A DNA stretch of 64,000 nucleotides, taken from contig NC_133284.1 in the NCBI RefSeq assembly GCF_005239225.2, positions 52,236,697 through 52,300,696 on the forward strand. The letters are read 5' to 3'. Of this stretch, positions 35,863 to 48,739 are shown one piece after another (within the stretch, counting starts at the first letter, position 1; the number at the start of each line of letters is the position of its first letter). The stretch comes from Populus alba. Its lineage: Eukaryota > Streptophyta > Magnoliopsida > Malpighiales > Salicaceae. Below the pieces are notes generated by a model. The model had not been told where the DNA came from. It ran no database searches and saw only the letters and a program-made list of their open reading frames with translations. Position numbers and translations under genes: made by a program.

Positions 35863-37744
35863 GTTTTTTTTACCTAAAAAGCCCCTTTCAACTGCAAAAC
35901 ACTTTACAAACATCCTTAGAACATCAAGAAACAAACCTGTTAACCTATTAAACAAAAAAAGGGTCTAAACCACTAAATCTAACCGGAAAAAATATTGCAT
36001 TCTTGACATGGATCAGGTTTTCTAGACTACATTGAGGTTTAAAATAAATATCATAAGAACTTGTTAACATCAATTTTAACTTGTTTGGTGATCGGAATCG
36101 TCACCAACAAAGAAGTTTTTTTTATTTTTTTCTCAGAATACAGCGAATTCTATTTTATCCTATGAAAAAAACTAAAAAATGGTATTAAAATATATTTTTT
36201 AAAAATTAAAGAGATCGGGTCATCTTATATATATAAAAAAAGCTTGTTAATTTGTTTGGTTTAGATTCTTTACTTGAAAAATTAGTTTTTTTTTTCCTTT
36301 TCTTTTCTGGCTATCATTCAAATTTTAAAGAATTGGTATCCAATTAGAAAAAAATTCCTTTACTTTCTTTGATTTCTTTAATTATATTTTAACAATAACA
36401 ACATAATTTAGCGTGATATTTTACTTTTTTTTATGGAATATCTTTTTTTTTTTATCTGAATTATAATATTTTTAATGCAAAAATTACTTAAAAAAACAAA
36501 GGATAAAAATATAATTCGCTTAATTCTAATTTTATGTTTTCCATATATATAAATCTTTAACACATATTTTACAATGTTTTAAACAATTTTTTTTTTAAAG
36601 TTGATAGGTTAAGAGCTAAGTTTTAACTGAATCAAGCCTGTAACTAAGAGATTAGTAGGTTAATTTAAATTTTTAATTCGATCAATTATTCTTTTTTTTC
36701 CTTAAACCAAGACTGGTTTAGATTTTGATGAGCCAAATTCTAGATCAACCTATCATACTAAAGTTATACACCTCAACTCTATATTTGCAATAACTTGACT
36801 TTGATGATTACTGAAATTGATTATAAAACAAACAACACAATATATATGAAGACGATCAACCTTCAAATGGAAATGAAATACTTCAAAAATGAGCACAGTA
36901 GGCCTAATTGTTGCTTGGTTTTGGAGATCTATAACGTTAGGAGATGTAGGAACACATCTTGCTTGAAGACTTGTTGAAGAAATTGCACGGCGTTCCTTGT
37001 GCAAAATCCACTGGTGAGCCTCATGGAATCATCAATACCGGTGCAGCAATCTTGAATGGCATGTTTCATGAAGAAATGCCAAGGTAGAATTCTTCCAAAG
37101 TTGCAATGGACCATAGAAAGTTGATGGGCAGTGGCTAGAAGCCTAGAAAAGTTCCATTATCCTGGTTTCAAAAACTGTCTTCCTTACCTGATCTAAGAGA
37201 GAGTCCCTCTCTTCCTCGTATGCAAGGAAGATGGGAAAGACGGTGGCTGGCCAGCCTTGGAGACCGACGATATCTTGAAGATGAAGGGCGATCTATATCT
37301 TGAAGATTAAAGCAATGAAGGTTCCATAAGGCGCTGTAGTTTTCTGTTTTCTTTTTTGGGTTCCATTGTATAATTCTCTTTGAAGATTCATAGGGAAGAT
37401 TTTTGTGTTTGCATGCTTTTTATTAATTCATATTCTTTACGAATTTACCTGCACATATCATCTCCACCACTCGTTTTTGGGTAAATTTACAGCAGAAGTT
37501 GAAGGGAGAGGCATGATAAAGATGTCAGCAACAAGCCAAATGAAACAAATATACCAAAGAATCATCACAATCTAACACATTTCAAAATTCCCCCATGAAA
37601 GGGGGGGTAATAATGGTAACAACATGATGCCCGGAACCAGAAAATGTGGGCTTTTTTGGTTAGCTAAGTCACTCATGTACCTTATCCTTATCCGAATAAA
37701 AGAACTGCCCAATAAAAAAAAAAGCATTTCAACAGACAGACACC
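35863..37744. other. Intergenic, 3' side of the ATAD3 gene
   Basis: About 1.9 kb without a convincing gene. Short frames at 36753–37114 on both strands have no recognisable features. The last 200 bases are likely the ATAD3 3' untranslated region. Confidence 0.4.
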
Positions 37745-40700
37745 TTAAGCACTTTTTTCATCTGATTTTGATGCCAGTTTACTCCTTTGTTGATGTTCTG
37801 CAACTTTATAATCTACCACTTCTCTGAAGAGGGCTGAGTCAAGCACACAATTCTGACTTCCATAAACTGCTGCTTGGACACTTGCCATCAATTTTGCTAT
37901 TTCTCTACCAGAAAATCCCTCTGTTCTTTCTGCTGCTTCCTTCAAGATATCATCGGTCAATCCCTTTATTTCTATCTTCTGTGGTTGTCTTTTGAACAAG
38001 TTCTGAAGCCAGCCAGATTTTCTTGATCCAGCCTGAGCTATATACTTGTCCAGATAAAGCTTGAGCAGCTTGAAGCGTTCCTCTGTCTGAGGTAAAGGAA
38101 ATTCCAGGACTTCATCTATACGGTCTGCAACAGCTGAATCAAGATCACCAGGGCGGTTTGTGGCAAGAGCAAGGACTATGTCCTTGGACTGGTCACCAGT
38201 GCGGAAAAGAAGGGCATTAAGTGCACTTCGTTGAGCTTCGCTCATGTAGGTCTTATTCCGCCTGCAATGTTCAGGAAACAAATTCATTTCTCTCAAGCGG
38301 GAACCTGGTTCAACTTGTAAAACTGAAAATAAATTTACTAGAACTAAATAACTAGCAGGGTACAGTAATATTTATGAGCAAATTATGCCCTGCTTTTCCC
38401 CATTTAACATTATTTTATACAGTGCAACATTTTATCAGCCCACTCAGAATAACACAGGCTGCATTAAAGTAGACTAAAATTCTAAAACTAATAAAATTAT
38501 CTGCTATTTATGTTCTCTCCATAAAGAGATACTTTATAAGTACACACCGAACTAAAGGGGATTTTAGTCTATTTTATTTGTTTAATTTTATTTTAGTTCA
38601 TTTTTCAGATTGAAGAATGACACCTCAAGCATCTTATATGGCCATTAACAAAGTATTTTAAACTCCTTGAAATGAAATTATTTTATCCAAAAGAAAATTG
38701 TCACTTACTCGCACAGAAACGCATCTGCTTCATCAATGAATAGCAACAAACCCCTCCGAGACTTCTTGGCCCAGTCAAATAACTGGTGAATCTTTGTGAC
38801 AGCCTGTGATCCCAGAGGAGCAACATCTCCACCAGTCATCAAGGCATAATCTAAACCCTGCATGTAAATTTGAAGTCAGAAGAAAGAAGAAAAGAAGCAG
38901 CAACACATTTTTCAGAAGCTATCTTAATATGATGTGATAACATATGAAATGCTAACTCTACAAGAGCAATTTGAAGTGTCAAAAAATTTACATTTATCAA
39001 ACTTGTAAGTCAAAAGTGCCCAATATCTAATCCCAAATAAAAAATACTAGCTAGCCAGCAGAAATGGTTATGGCAATTAACATGTGAATTTATGACAAAC
39101 ATTTTGACTTCCATCCCAATGAATCCATGACATGACAAGGTCAGAAAAGTGAACGCACTACAATCTCTTAATTCATGCTTGCAACTTCAATACCGAACAA
39201 AGAAGATTGACATCACATGGCATAATTAATGAATTGAAGACTTCAAAGTAATGATAAAAAAAATAAATTAAGCTTAGATATCATACAGATTTTTGAGCTA
39301 ACTCTCTAGCAGCCATTGTTTTCCCTGTTCCTGGAGGACCATAGAAAAGCATGTTTCGAAATGGAGCCTGATGGGATTTTGTGTTGGCAGTTGCATTAGC
39401 CAGCTGTTCAATTCGTTTCTGAAGAGAAGGATGTAAAATCACATCACCAAATCCATTTCCATTTTTAGAAGCTGACCCTTTATTAGCACCACTTGATAAA
39501 GTTCTAAAGGAACGGGTAAAAACTCCTGACCAAGGGTATTTGCCCTTGGAGGACTCTCGTATTAGTGATGGTTGTCCTAATATTCTATCCACATAGCTCC
39601 AGATCACTCGAGCACCTTCTCTGCAATTCAAAAATTGGAAGCAAAAGCTGTAGTGTTAATTCACACACTCAGGAGACTTGGTGGACACAGTAGAAAATTG
39701 ACTGCTCACACTTCCACACTAACTGTGCAATAGCAGACCCAGACATAGCCAACTAGACATCTAAAGATGTAAACTGATATTCAGCACACTGATCAACCAT
39801 TTAAGACCTTGAAACTCAAGGCTAAATACATTTTCTAATCTTCTCAAAATAACAACAAACATAGCAAACTCAGAATCTCCAAAGTTTGACTACATATTAA
39901 TTACAGGAAAAAACCTGCAAAGGTCACTAACAGCATACAAGCCCACCAATCAGCATCTTCAAGCAAGAGTAATTTTTACCTTGTTGTGTAAATCCCCGCT
40001 GCAAGAGCTGTGACCCCTCCCACAACAACAACAAGCTTGTTTTGATCAGTTAAAACAGCTCGTAAACCACCTAAAAAAGTTAGATAGACTCATATAAGAT
40101 GGTATCTTCTTGAGCAACAATCAATGAACGAATAAAACCAAAACAATGCAATTAAAGCTTTATGAAGAGTACTGTTAAAATTAATTAGTAGAACACCAGA
40201 TTTGATGTAGAGAAATTAGGGACCATCAAGCATTCAGTTGATTTGCTGATGGACAGGGTCCCTGAGCTAGGGTAGAGAGGTAGGGCCATCAGTTAACCAA
40301 GAGAAGTCCAGCCCTTCCTAATAATCATAATCTTTTATAAATGCCACAGCCAAGGCTCACTTCAAACAAGGCTTTCTCCAAGTTTAAGCTAGTGCATGTG
40401 ATTGAGTTTATACCTCCAATGTGCTCAAAGGTAGTGTTTATTGCAGAAACCCATTTCTCCATTTCAGCATTTGCACGATCCTTCAGTATTCGCCTATTAA
40501 CTTCTTCAGCTAGCTTTGCTTCATGGGCTCTCCCTTCTGCTTCTGCCATAGCTCTCACTCTAATTGTTTCACGTTCTACCTCAGCCTTTTCCCTCTCTGT
40601 TTGTCGTCGCTGTGCTTGAATCTGTTCTTCTGTTGCTCTTCGAGCCTGCTCCAGTCTTATTGATGATTCTTCTTGCAGTTTCACGAGCTCTTGGTTCCTT

Positions 40701-43166
40701 GCTCTTTGATATTCATTTTCAGCCTGTAATATGAACAAATTAAACTCCTCTCCATGAAATAACTCCTTTCAATCCTAAAATGTTAACAGTACATGCCTGC
40801 ATCCTCTTCCTAGCCAGCTCATCTTCATAGCGAGCCATCTGGGATTTAGTTTGCGCCTGGTGCTGAGCCAGCTTCTTCTGCTCATCATAAACCACCCTTT
40901 GTCTCTCCTGCCAAGCAAATGGAAGAAAATTTAAGAAAAATGATGATATGTCAGCAACAAAAAACGTGCCAATCCTCAAAACACATCAAGTCTGCAAAAG
41001 CAAAATTCATTCTGCAGGAATATAGTAACACAGATTCTATTGTCAACTTCTCATAACAAAAAAATCAAAGCCCAATCTCCCACAAGCCATTTGCCACAAC
41101 TAACAAGTACATTGCTTTAGGTGAATTAATGAGCAGAGAAAAACAAATTATCTGCCTCTATTTTGAAACTTATTTTCCCCCTTAGGAGAGTGGGTGCCTT
41201 TCATTCAACAAGAAAGCAAAGGGGGCTTAATGGTTGGAAATTTTCTAAGTGCACGAATACCGATTTCAGCTAAAACTTCAAAATTAAACTACAGGAAATT
41301 TAAGAAAAACTATGACTCAAATACTAACAGATTTCTAATAAGAAGCTGATCTACAGAAAAATTGTCTTAACCCTAACATAACTGCACTGATAACAATAAC
41401 AACTAAAAAACAGGGAAAACCAATAAAGAACCACAACTATTCCCCAACAGAACTCCGATTCACATCAGTAAAAAACAGAGAAAAATGAAGAAACGAATCT
41501 AGCACAAGTTCTCAACCTCCATCTAATACCTAGTAGAGGATAAAATGTTGGCAGTGGAAAGTAGCAATCTAGAAATAGTAGCATAAGATAGATGTTTCAC
41601 CTCAACAACTAATCCACTAGGTGCTAGTAAAAGGGCATTTAAGATCACATAGCAATTTCTGCAAGCCATCGATTAAAGAACATTTTATGTGATCCACACT
41701 AAAGGAAGACCTGATATGCCTCAATCAGAAAACTTGGTCACAAAAAAAGAAGAATTGCAACCAAGCAGATTAACTTTAATTTTGTCAGGAAAGCCCCCTC
41801 ATTTGTATTCCAGGAGCAACAAATGACGTATAGAATTCAATGCCTATCCTAGCAATATGCATTCCTGAGTTCATAACTCCGAGATAAGTTGGTAGTTTCC
41901 AAAAAAGAAATTGAGGTCAGTCATGTTATTATTTCGAAGACCTACAAAAATAACAGGTGACTCTTAGCCACCACTTGATCAAGTAAAAGGAACCCAACAA
42001 GACAACATCAGAGACTCCAAGATGCATTTTCGCTTCATGTATCTTTAAGACTTCTTAGCCACCAACTATTTAATGGCTAACAAAGAGGTTTCACAAGTCA
42101 CAAGCTTGATGGAAATTAAAAAAAAAAAAAAAAAGAGGAACTCATCATAGTGTAACTTACAGTTTCTGCCTGAGCTTGCATTGCCTTATATTCTGCAGCC
42201 TTTGCAGCCAATTCTGCCTGTCTCGTTGCTTCTTGTGTCTTTATAGATTCAAAGACCTACACAGACAACAAGCACCACGATTAGCACATCCATTAACTGA
42301 AGAAACCATTCAAATGCACATTCTACATCAATGAATAACCAAAAAATCCTCTCAAAAGTCATTTCGAGCACGCAAATTTCACAACAGCAAAATGAATCCA
42401 AAGGCCTGGATATGGAAAATTAAGAACAATTCAATTCACTCAAGCAATTCCGGAAAACTAACTTAAACTCTAATTTTTTTATACCAATGCAAAAAAAAAA
42501 AAGACTTTAAATTATTGAAATTCTCTATCCACTCATCTCCATAACTAGAAATAACAACATAAACTTCAAAGCTAAAATCAAAACTCCAGAAAATTAATCT
42601 CAAAACCCAACAAAAATATCTAAAAAGAATCTTCCCACTTAAGAACCCACCAAAGAAACACCCAATACACAATAAACAAAATCTAATTTAAAAAACCCAG
42701 CAAAAACACCACAAACCCATTTTCACAAATTTGCCATAAAACCCACTACAAAAAAAAAAAAAAAGCCATACTTAAAACAACCTCAGAACCCCACAAAAAA
42801 CTACTTTCTTTGAAATAAAGTTTCCACCTTTTTAGCATGGGAAGAAGAGGCAATCTCCTTCAGAGCCTTAGCACCTCTCTCTAAAGCCTCAGGATCAAAA
42901 CCAGACGACGTCGTTCGTGGGTTATCATTCCTAGGAGCTCTAGGACCAGACTCACCACTACCCGCTACCGTTGATGGAGGCAAAGCGGACGGCTGAGATT
43001 GGCCAGAAAGAGAAGAAGTTTGAGGAGGGGAAGGAGAAGGATTTGAGGAGGAAAAAGGAGAGAAATTAAAAGGGCCATCAGCAAAAGACACAAGATTTGA
43101 TTGAGAAAAAGAAAAGGAGGCTGCTACTGCTGAGATTAGCCCTCCAATTTCACTTGTTCTTCCCAT
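37745..43166 (-). CDS. ATAD3-type AAA+ ATPase, mitochondrial, At5g16930/At3g03060-like
   Basis: Eight exons on the minus strand: 42828–43166, 42161–42256, 40797–40907, 40414–40723, 39980–40070, 39287–39620, 38709–38857 and 37745–38261, encoding 648 residues. Order of parts: a Ser/Pro-rich N terminus, a long Glu/Arg/Gln-rich coiled coil (about 100–270), a membrane segment [16 protein letters not shown] (about 297–312), and a C-terminal AAA+ domain with Walker A GPPGTGKT (about 410–417) and Walker [10 protein letters not shown] (about 465–473). ATAD3 proteins are inner-membrane ATPases that help organise mitochondrial nucleoids and membrane contacts. All introns are GT–AG except intron 3, which begins CAG|GCATGT and is GC–AG. 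Confidence 0.93.
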
Positions 43167-43346
43167 TTCCTTTTTTGTAAAAAGAAAAGACAGTGTGGAG
43201 AGAACCCCTGGGTTTAGGGTTCTTCTGGTGTTGTTATGTCTTGAAGAGCAGGACAGTCGCCATGGAAATTGGAAAGAGAGATGGAGAAGGTTTTAGTAGG
43301 GTTTTGGTTTCGGGTCGGGTCGGGTCTTTAGTTAAGAGCCGCCAGA

Positions 43347-43741
43347 AAGTTTTTGGAAAGATGCTTAAGTAAGTGTATTTACAAGAAAAAAAATTATTTC
43401 TTGTTATTTTCTTAAATCAAATGTAATATATAAAAAACTAGAATCAATTTTATTTTCCAAGTAAATCATTTGTATCAAATCACATTTACAAAGTCTTAAG
43501 ATTTAAACTATAGATAATAAATAAATTAGACTCATGAATGATTAATCTCTATATTTTGATCAAGTTTTTGGGAAGATGCTTAGGTAAGTGTATTTACAAG
43601 AAAAAACATTGTTTGTTGTTATTTTCTTAAATCAAATATAATATATATAAAAAATAGAATTAGTTTTATTTTCCAAGCAAATCATTTATATCAAATCACA
43701 TTTACAAAGTCTTAAGATCTTAAACTATAAATAATAAATTA
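43347..43741 (+). repeat. Tandem duplication, period 215 bp, in the ATAD3 upstream region
   Basis: Two copies (about 43347–43528 and 43562–43741) open with AAGTTTTTGG…AAGATGCTTA and share AAGTGTATTTACAAGAAAAAA, TTTTATTTTCCAAG and ATCACATTTACAAAGTCTTA with few differences. It lies between the ATAD3 start codon and the start of the SR45 relic, so it covers much of the shared upstream region. Confidence 0.9.
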
Positions 43742-43816
43742 ATTATATTTAATTAATAAAAAAATATTCAAATTTTAATTAAAAAAACAGATTTAAGCTG
43801 CAATCAGGTCTCAGTA

Positions 43817-45415
43817 ATGGCGAAGCCAACGCGAGGCAGTCCTTCATCGCGGTCAGGCTCCGGTTCCAGGTCCTCCACCATTTTTTTATGGTGGGGAATG
43901 ACTGTGATTAGTTATAAAGTGTTTTTCATTTCTTTTCTTTTGATTAATTATGAACTTGTAATTCTGTAGTTTTCTCTGATTAATTTATGAGTTGGAAATT
44001 TAACTACTTAAGCTGATTTTGATCGCTAAAGAAAGCATTTGAAGGATGTTAAAGCACAATTGATCATCGACAAAGCACTCTGTGGAGGAACTGTTTGTCC
44101 GTGGCTGGTTGATTCCAGTTTTATACTTCATGTGAGCTCGACTCTGTTCTCTTTGATTGTGACTCCGGTAAGAAATTGTTTTCTAGTATTTATTCTGATA
44201 TGTAGTCTGCAAGATTCTCCTTGTATCCTGTTGCTTTTCAAGCCCCTTTTGTATCTTAATTTCTGAAGTTTGTTCAATGAAATCTGCACTTCATGAGCTA
44301 ATGTGTATAGTTTTACATGCATTCAAGCCTCTGTTTTTTTTTTCCTTTTTTTCCCCCATGCTGTGGAGTTCTAACTATGGAGGAACTTGAGCTGATGTTA
44401 GAGGACTCGGATTATTACAGTAATACTCTGCTCATTGCTTTTCTATTTATCAAGGGTTGTAAATTAATGCTTACTTTCTGCATTTTCTGCCTCTTGATGG
44501 GTAAAATCGCTTAGGGAATTCTTACTGTTATCATGAATTAATCATTAATGCATGTGTTCATGAGTAATCGCTGTTGATGTCAGCTTCTCATCATCGGAAA
44601 AGTCTGGCTTCGCCTCAAAGATCTCCTGTTGGTTGAAGGGGGTGGATCTCCTAGACGTCAGCTGGATCCTCCATGTAGACGTGAAGATTCTCCTGGTTCT
44701 CGCCGAGCAGACTCCGTTTCGTCGTGGTGAGACACCTCCAAGGCAGGGACCTGCATCACCAGCCAGAGGTCGATCTCCGTCCTCTCCTCCATGGCGATAT
44801 AGGTCCCCATTAAGGTCTGCACTCGACTAACTATTACATATTTTCTCCTTCAATATCGTCAGCAATTTTGAAGTTAATAACACATTATCATCTCTCCCTA
44901 GGGCCTCCCCTCGAAGGATGCGTGGTAGTAATGTTCGTAATAATTATACCTCTTAAACTATATATTATAGTCTAAAACCTGAAATCCCTCAAAGCCACTG
45001 CTCCACCTCCACTTGTTTTCTTTGCTGTAATAAATACAGTTTCTGATACTCTTTGGATTCTAACTTATTGGGAATTCTTTTCCTTTTACCTCAGCTCACC
45101 ACCCAGACGAGCTCCTAGTCCTCCAAGAAGGTCTCCACTTTGTAGATGCAGCCGCTCTCCAATTCATTGGACAAAATATGATTGAACCTTCTGTTGTAAA
45201 GAAAATATCTGAACTCAGAATACTTTTGTTACATTCTTTGGTGGTGGTGATTGACTTCGTTTTTCATAATCTTTGGTGGTGATTCTTCTTAGCTATAAAT
45301 TATTTAGTTTTGATGTCAATCCTTATATACAATGCATGGTTCTTATGATTAATAAACTCAATTACAAGGGCATTTTACGATGCATGGATCATTCTTAAAA
45401 AATGCACTGATTTTC

Positions 45416-45448
<33 letters not shown>

Positions 45449-45512
45449 AGATCTCTCTCTTGTAGTCCCCTGAGAGGAAGAAGAAGCAGCAGCGGTTCTC
45501 CTCCGCATAAGC
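43817..45512 (+). pseudogene. SR45-like serine/arginine-rich splicing factor, degenerate copy with introns
   Basis: The start ATGGCGAAGCCAACGCGAGG gives MAKPTRG, the opening of plant SR45. Further pieces follow in order and in several frames: RKSLASPQRSPVG and RRADS near 44590–44720, FRRGETPPRQGPASPARGRS at about 44718–44777, SPPWRYRSPLR, then after an intron-like gap ASPRRMRG near 44903, SPPRRAPSPPRRSPL near 45097, and SPLRGRRSSSGSPPHKP ending at a stop near 45512. The central RRM is largely missing, and frameshifts and a stop separate the blocks. AG acceptors remain at block boundaries, so this came from a DNA-level duplication, not from a reverse-transcribed mRNA. A functional SR45 links U1/U2AF recognition at splice sites; this copy cannot encode it. 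Confidence 0.8.
45419..45448. repeat. CT microsatellite
   Basis: About fifteen CT units, located in what was the last intron of the SR45 relic. Confidence 0.85.
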
Positions 45513-45789
45513 CATAGGTAATGCTTACTTCCCCGATCTCTACCTCCCCCGCTTTCCCTCCCACCTCCTCCCCTGCCCTCCCTGATTCGTCAGTTGTGAA
45601 TGATAAACTAGTGAAGATTTTATCCAGTTCTTGATACTTTTGCTCAGGGCTTGTCTCTCCTGTGTTTTATGGAGGCTGTGTATTCAATATTCAAGTATAG
45701 CCTCTTCCTCCATGGAAATGTTTTCCCCCATGCTCCTTTTTTTCGCTAAGATGATTGATCCAAGAATGCAAAAACTACATTTTTATTAA

Positions 45790-46600
45790 GAGTGTGTTTG
45801 GTATTGTGGTAGCGGTTGTGGTTTTAAAAAAATTATTTTATAAAAAGTACTTTTAGTTAAGGTTGGTTTGAAAAAATAGGTGTTTAGTTAAAATTGTGGT
45901 TGAAATTAAGGTTTTAAAAAAGTAGTTTTAATGTGTTTGGTTAAGAATGCTTTTGAAATTAAGGTTATAAAATAATTTTAAAAAATATATATTAATATTG
46001 ATGGTTTTTAATTTAAATATTATGGATTTAACTATTGCTATTACATCATGAAAATAAATGACACTTTATATATAAAAAAATTATTTTAACAAAAAACTAT
46101 CTACAATTTCATTACGTATAAAATTCATCCGACAAGAACTACAAAATTAGATAAAATATTATCAAGAATAAAATTAAGATTACATTACGAGTAAATTTAA
46201 TTCACCTTAAACTAATTAAAAAAAAATTGTTGTTCACGTAAACAATACGAGTGAAATTAATTACCTACATAGGTAAAAAAAAAAAGTGTTCTGCGAACAG
46301 TGGAGGCATGCTCCACTGTTCACTAAACAGTGGATGCATGCCTTCACTGTAATAAAAAAAAAAAAAAAAACTGTTTAGTGAACAGTGGAGCATGATTCAC
46401 TGTTCACAACAGTAGCATTAGTTTGGACGCGCAAAAAGCAGGTAGGAGCTTCTTCTTCTTTTCTCTTCTTCTTTTCTCGTGTTTTATACGCAGCTGCATG
46501 TGGGATCTAGAAAACAATAACACGCATTTATTAATTACCAAACAGCTTGTTGCTTGAAATCGCAGGAAACATAGAAGCCACCACGTTACCAAACTGTTTC
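45790..46600. mobile_element. Non-autonomous TIR transposon, about 0.8 kb
   Basis: The left end GAGTGTGTTTGGTATTGTGG and the right end (46579–46600, CACCACGTTACCAAACTGTTTC) are imperfect inverted copies of each other. The interior is AT-rich with no transposase, and holds an inverted pair TCCACTGTTCACTAAACAGT (46312–46331) and its complement at 46370–46389. No target duplication was found, so the element is old or its ends are slightly misplaced. I recall elements beginning like this as common in poplar; the superfamily (hAT-like) is a guess. Confidence 0.65.
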
Positions 46601-46603
46601 TAA

Positions 46604-47459
46604 AGGTTTTAAATGAAGCCAAGTCATTTTATCACTATGAATTATCGTGCAAAGACGTAATAAAGGTATCCAGCCATTTGAAGTTTGCACCAAGCTTTCT
46701 CTTGCAAATAATATGGAAAAAAGAAGTCCTGCAAACTCTCTTTCACAAAGTCCTTTTTATTTTATTTTTTTCCCCTGTTGGCTTGACCATGCAACCAAGT
46801 TTGTGAATTCCATTCTGTTTCATCCAGAATAGCCGAAATATTCTATATCAATTCAAAAAACGGAACAAATTTTATCTCATTTTAAATCTTGATCCATTCC
46901 GGATTTTTCGTCTAAATTCCGTTCGGAACATTCCAGTTTTATTCAACATGTTCCGTTTCACTCTTAAAAAGTCATTGAATCAAATTGAATCTTATTCAAT
47001 TTAATTAATTAAACCACCTAATTATAAAAAGCTCATTTTCATTACTATTTTCAATAACAATAATATTAATAATAATATTGAAAATTATTATTACTATTTT
47101 CATTAACAATGATATTAATTTTTTAAAATTAGATTTATCACTAATATCTATGATTTATATTCATGTTGTTTTTTTCATGTTTATACTTTATAGGAATTTG
47201 AGCAAAACAAGGGATGCTTTAGATTCCATTAGCCTTGATAACATTGATCTAACTTTTATATTTAAAATATTTTTGTTAAAACATTTTACTTTCATAATAT
47301 TTTGATATTTTATCGAAGTTGAATTATTTTAAGTTAAAGATCTATTTAATCTTGACTATTTAAAAATATTTTAAATTTTGAAATTATATTTGTTTGGCAT
47401 TGTGTTTGTATTGCATAATTTATAATTAATTTGTCTTGAATTTGAATTATATTTGTTGA

Positions 47460-47501
<42 letters not shown>

Positions 47502-48284
47502 ATATATATATATGAACAGTGCAACCCCGAGACGGCACGCTGAAACATTTCAAAACTGAAATATTCCATTTCAATTGAAAAACGAAACACTTACCAAAAC
47601 ATAATTAATAACCTTGCATGGAATAGCATCCGAATTCTCCGTTGGCAAGAAATCTTCTAGTGAAATCATTAGTTCAAAATTTCAATTTTTATAGCATGTC
47701 GAAAACCCAAATATATTAAAAAAGGATTTAATTTTATAATGTAAGATAATTTGCATCATCAATTATGGTGACAAGGGGCAAAGTATACGAGTTTGAATGG
47801 CGTTTCCAGCAAACAGCACGTCTTTTGGCTTATTCTTAAAAATAAATAAATTGAAAGTTCCACTATTTCAGTTTTTTTTATTAGGTTATTATTTCAGATT
47901 TTAATGGTTTTCATCCTGGATTTCAAACTTAAAATTTAAATTTTTTTTGTTTAAATTTAAATTTTAAATTTTCAGATATTTTAATGTGATGATGTTAAAA
48001 ATACTTTTTTTAAAATGAAAAAAATATTACTAAGTCAAATTTTTTTAAAAAACCAAAATAATGTCTTGGATAATTTTTTTTTTTTTTTTTTTTAAATCTT
48101 TAGAGATGACTGACTAAGTTTTACATAGATTTGGTCAGGTTAGAATAGTTAGGTTATATTCGGGTATATTTTTAAAATGGGTTAGAAGTAAACCTGGTTG
48201 GTTCCTTTTTTAAATGGGTTAGAAGTAAACCTAGTTTAGATAAAAAAACCTAGTTTAGATCAAACTTAATATTAGTAGATTTCT
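46604..48284. other. Repeat-rich intergenic region
   Basis: No gene is seen. Two similar stretches (GAAATATTCTATATCAATTC near 46837 and GAAATATTCCATTTCAATTG near 47558, each followed by AAAAACG(G)AAC) bracket about 700 bases that contain CATTCCGGATTTTTCG and TTCCGTTCGGAACATTCC motifs, probably one degenerate element. Short plus-strand frames inside are AT-driven. Confidence 0.4.
47462..47513. repeat. TA microsatellite
   Basis: About twenty-five TA units with one break, giving low-complexity IYIY translations. Confidence 0.85.
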
Positions 48285-48440
48285 TAGGAGGTGTTTGGCT
48301 GTGTGTTTCAATTGAAACTTTTAAATTTTTTTATTCAAATTAAATATTTTGGTGTTTTTAATTTTTTTAATGTTTAAATAAAAAATAAATTTTAAAAAAT
48401 AAAAAGTATTATTTTAATATATATTTTTTTAAAAATAACT
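48285..48440. repeat. AT-rich dispersed repeat, degenerate copy 4
   Basis: Starts GGTGTTTGGCTGTGTGTTTCAA and continues in A/T runs with TATTATTTTAATATATATTTTTTT, like the other AT-rich copies but diverged. Confidence 0.35.
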
Positions 48441-48660
48441 ACATCCCTCCTAGTGATAACTAAGTGATAACTACGGTTTTGGTCTTAGGGGTCTTCAAGC
48501 TCTTCATTCAGGCTCCAAGCACGGGAACACAAATCAAAGCCCAATCCTTGAAAGAATCGGAGGTTTTTAACCCTAAAACTAAAAAGTATAAATCCTTGAA
48601 AATCCCCAAAAAAAGAAAAAAAACTCAAGGAACGTTTCCATGCCTGACTCTTGTACACAC

Positions 48661-48668
48661 ATATATAC
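48661..48668 (+). promoter_or_regulatory. Likely TATA box of the F-box gene
   Basis: ATATATAC lies about 75 bases before the start codon. It follows ACAC and is the only TATA-like element at a suitable distance. Confidence 0.4.
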
Positions 48669-48739
48669 ACGCATTGACCCTCTCTTGAGAATCGATTGGT
48701 GACTCGCCCTTTTGGAGTCGATTGAGAACGAAGGAAACA

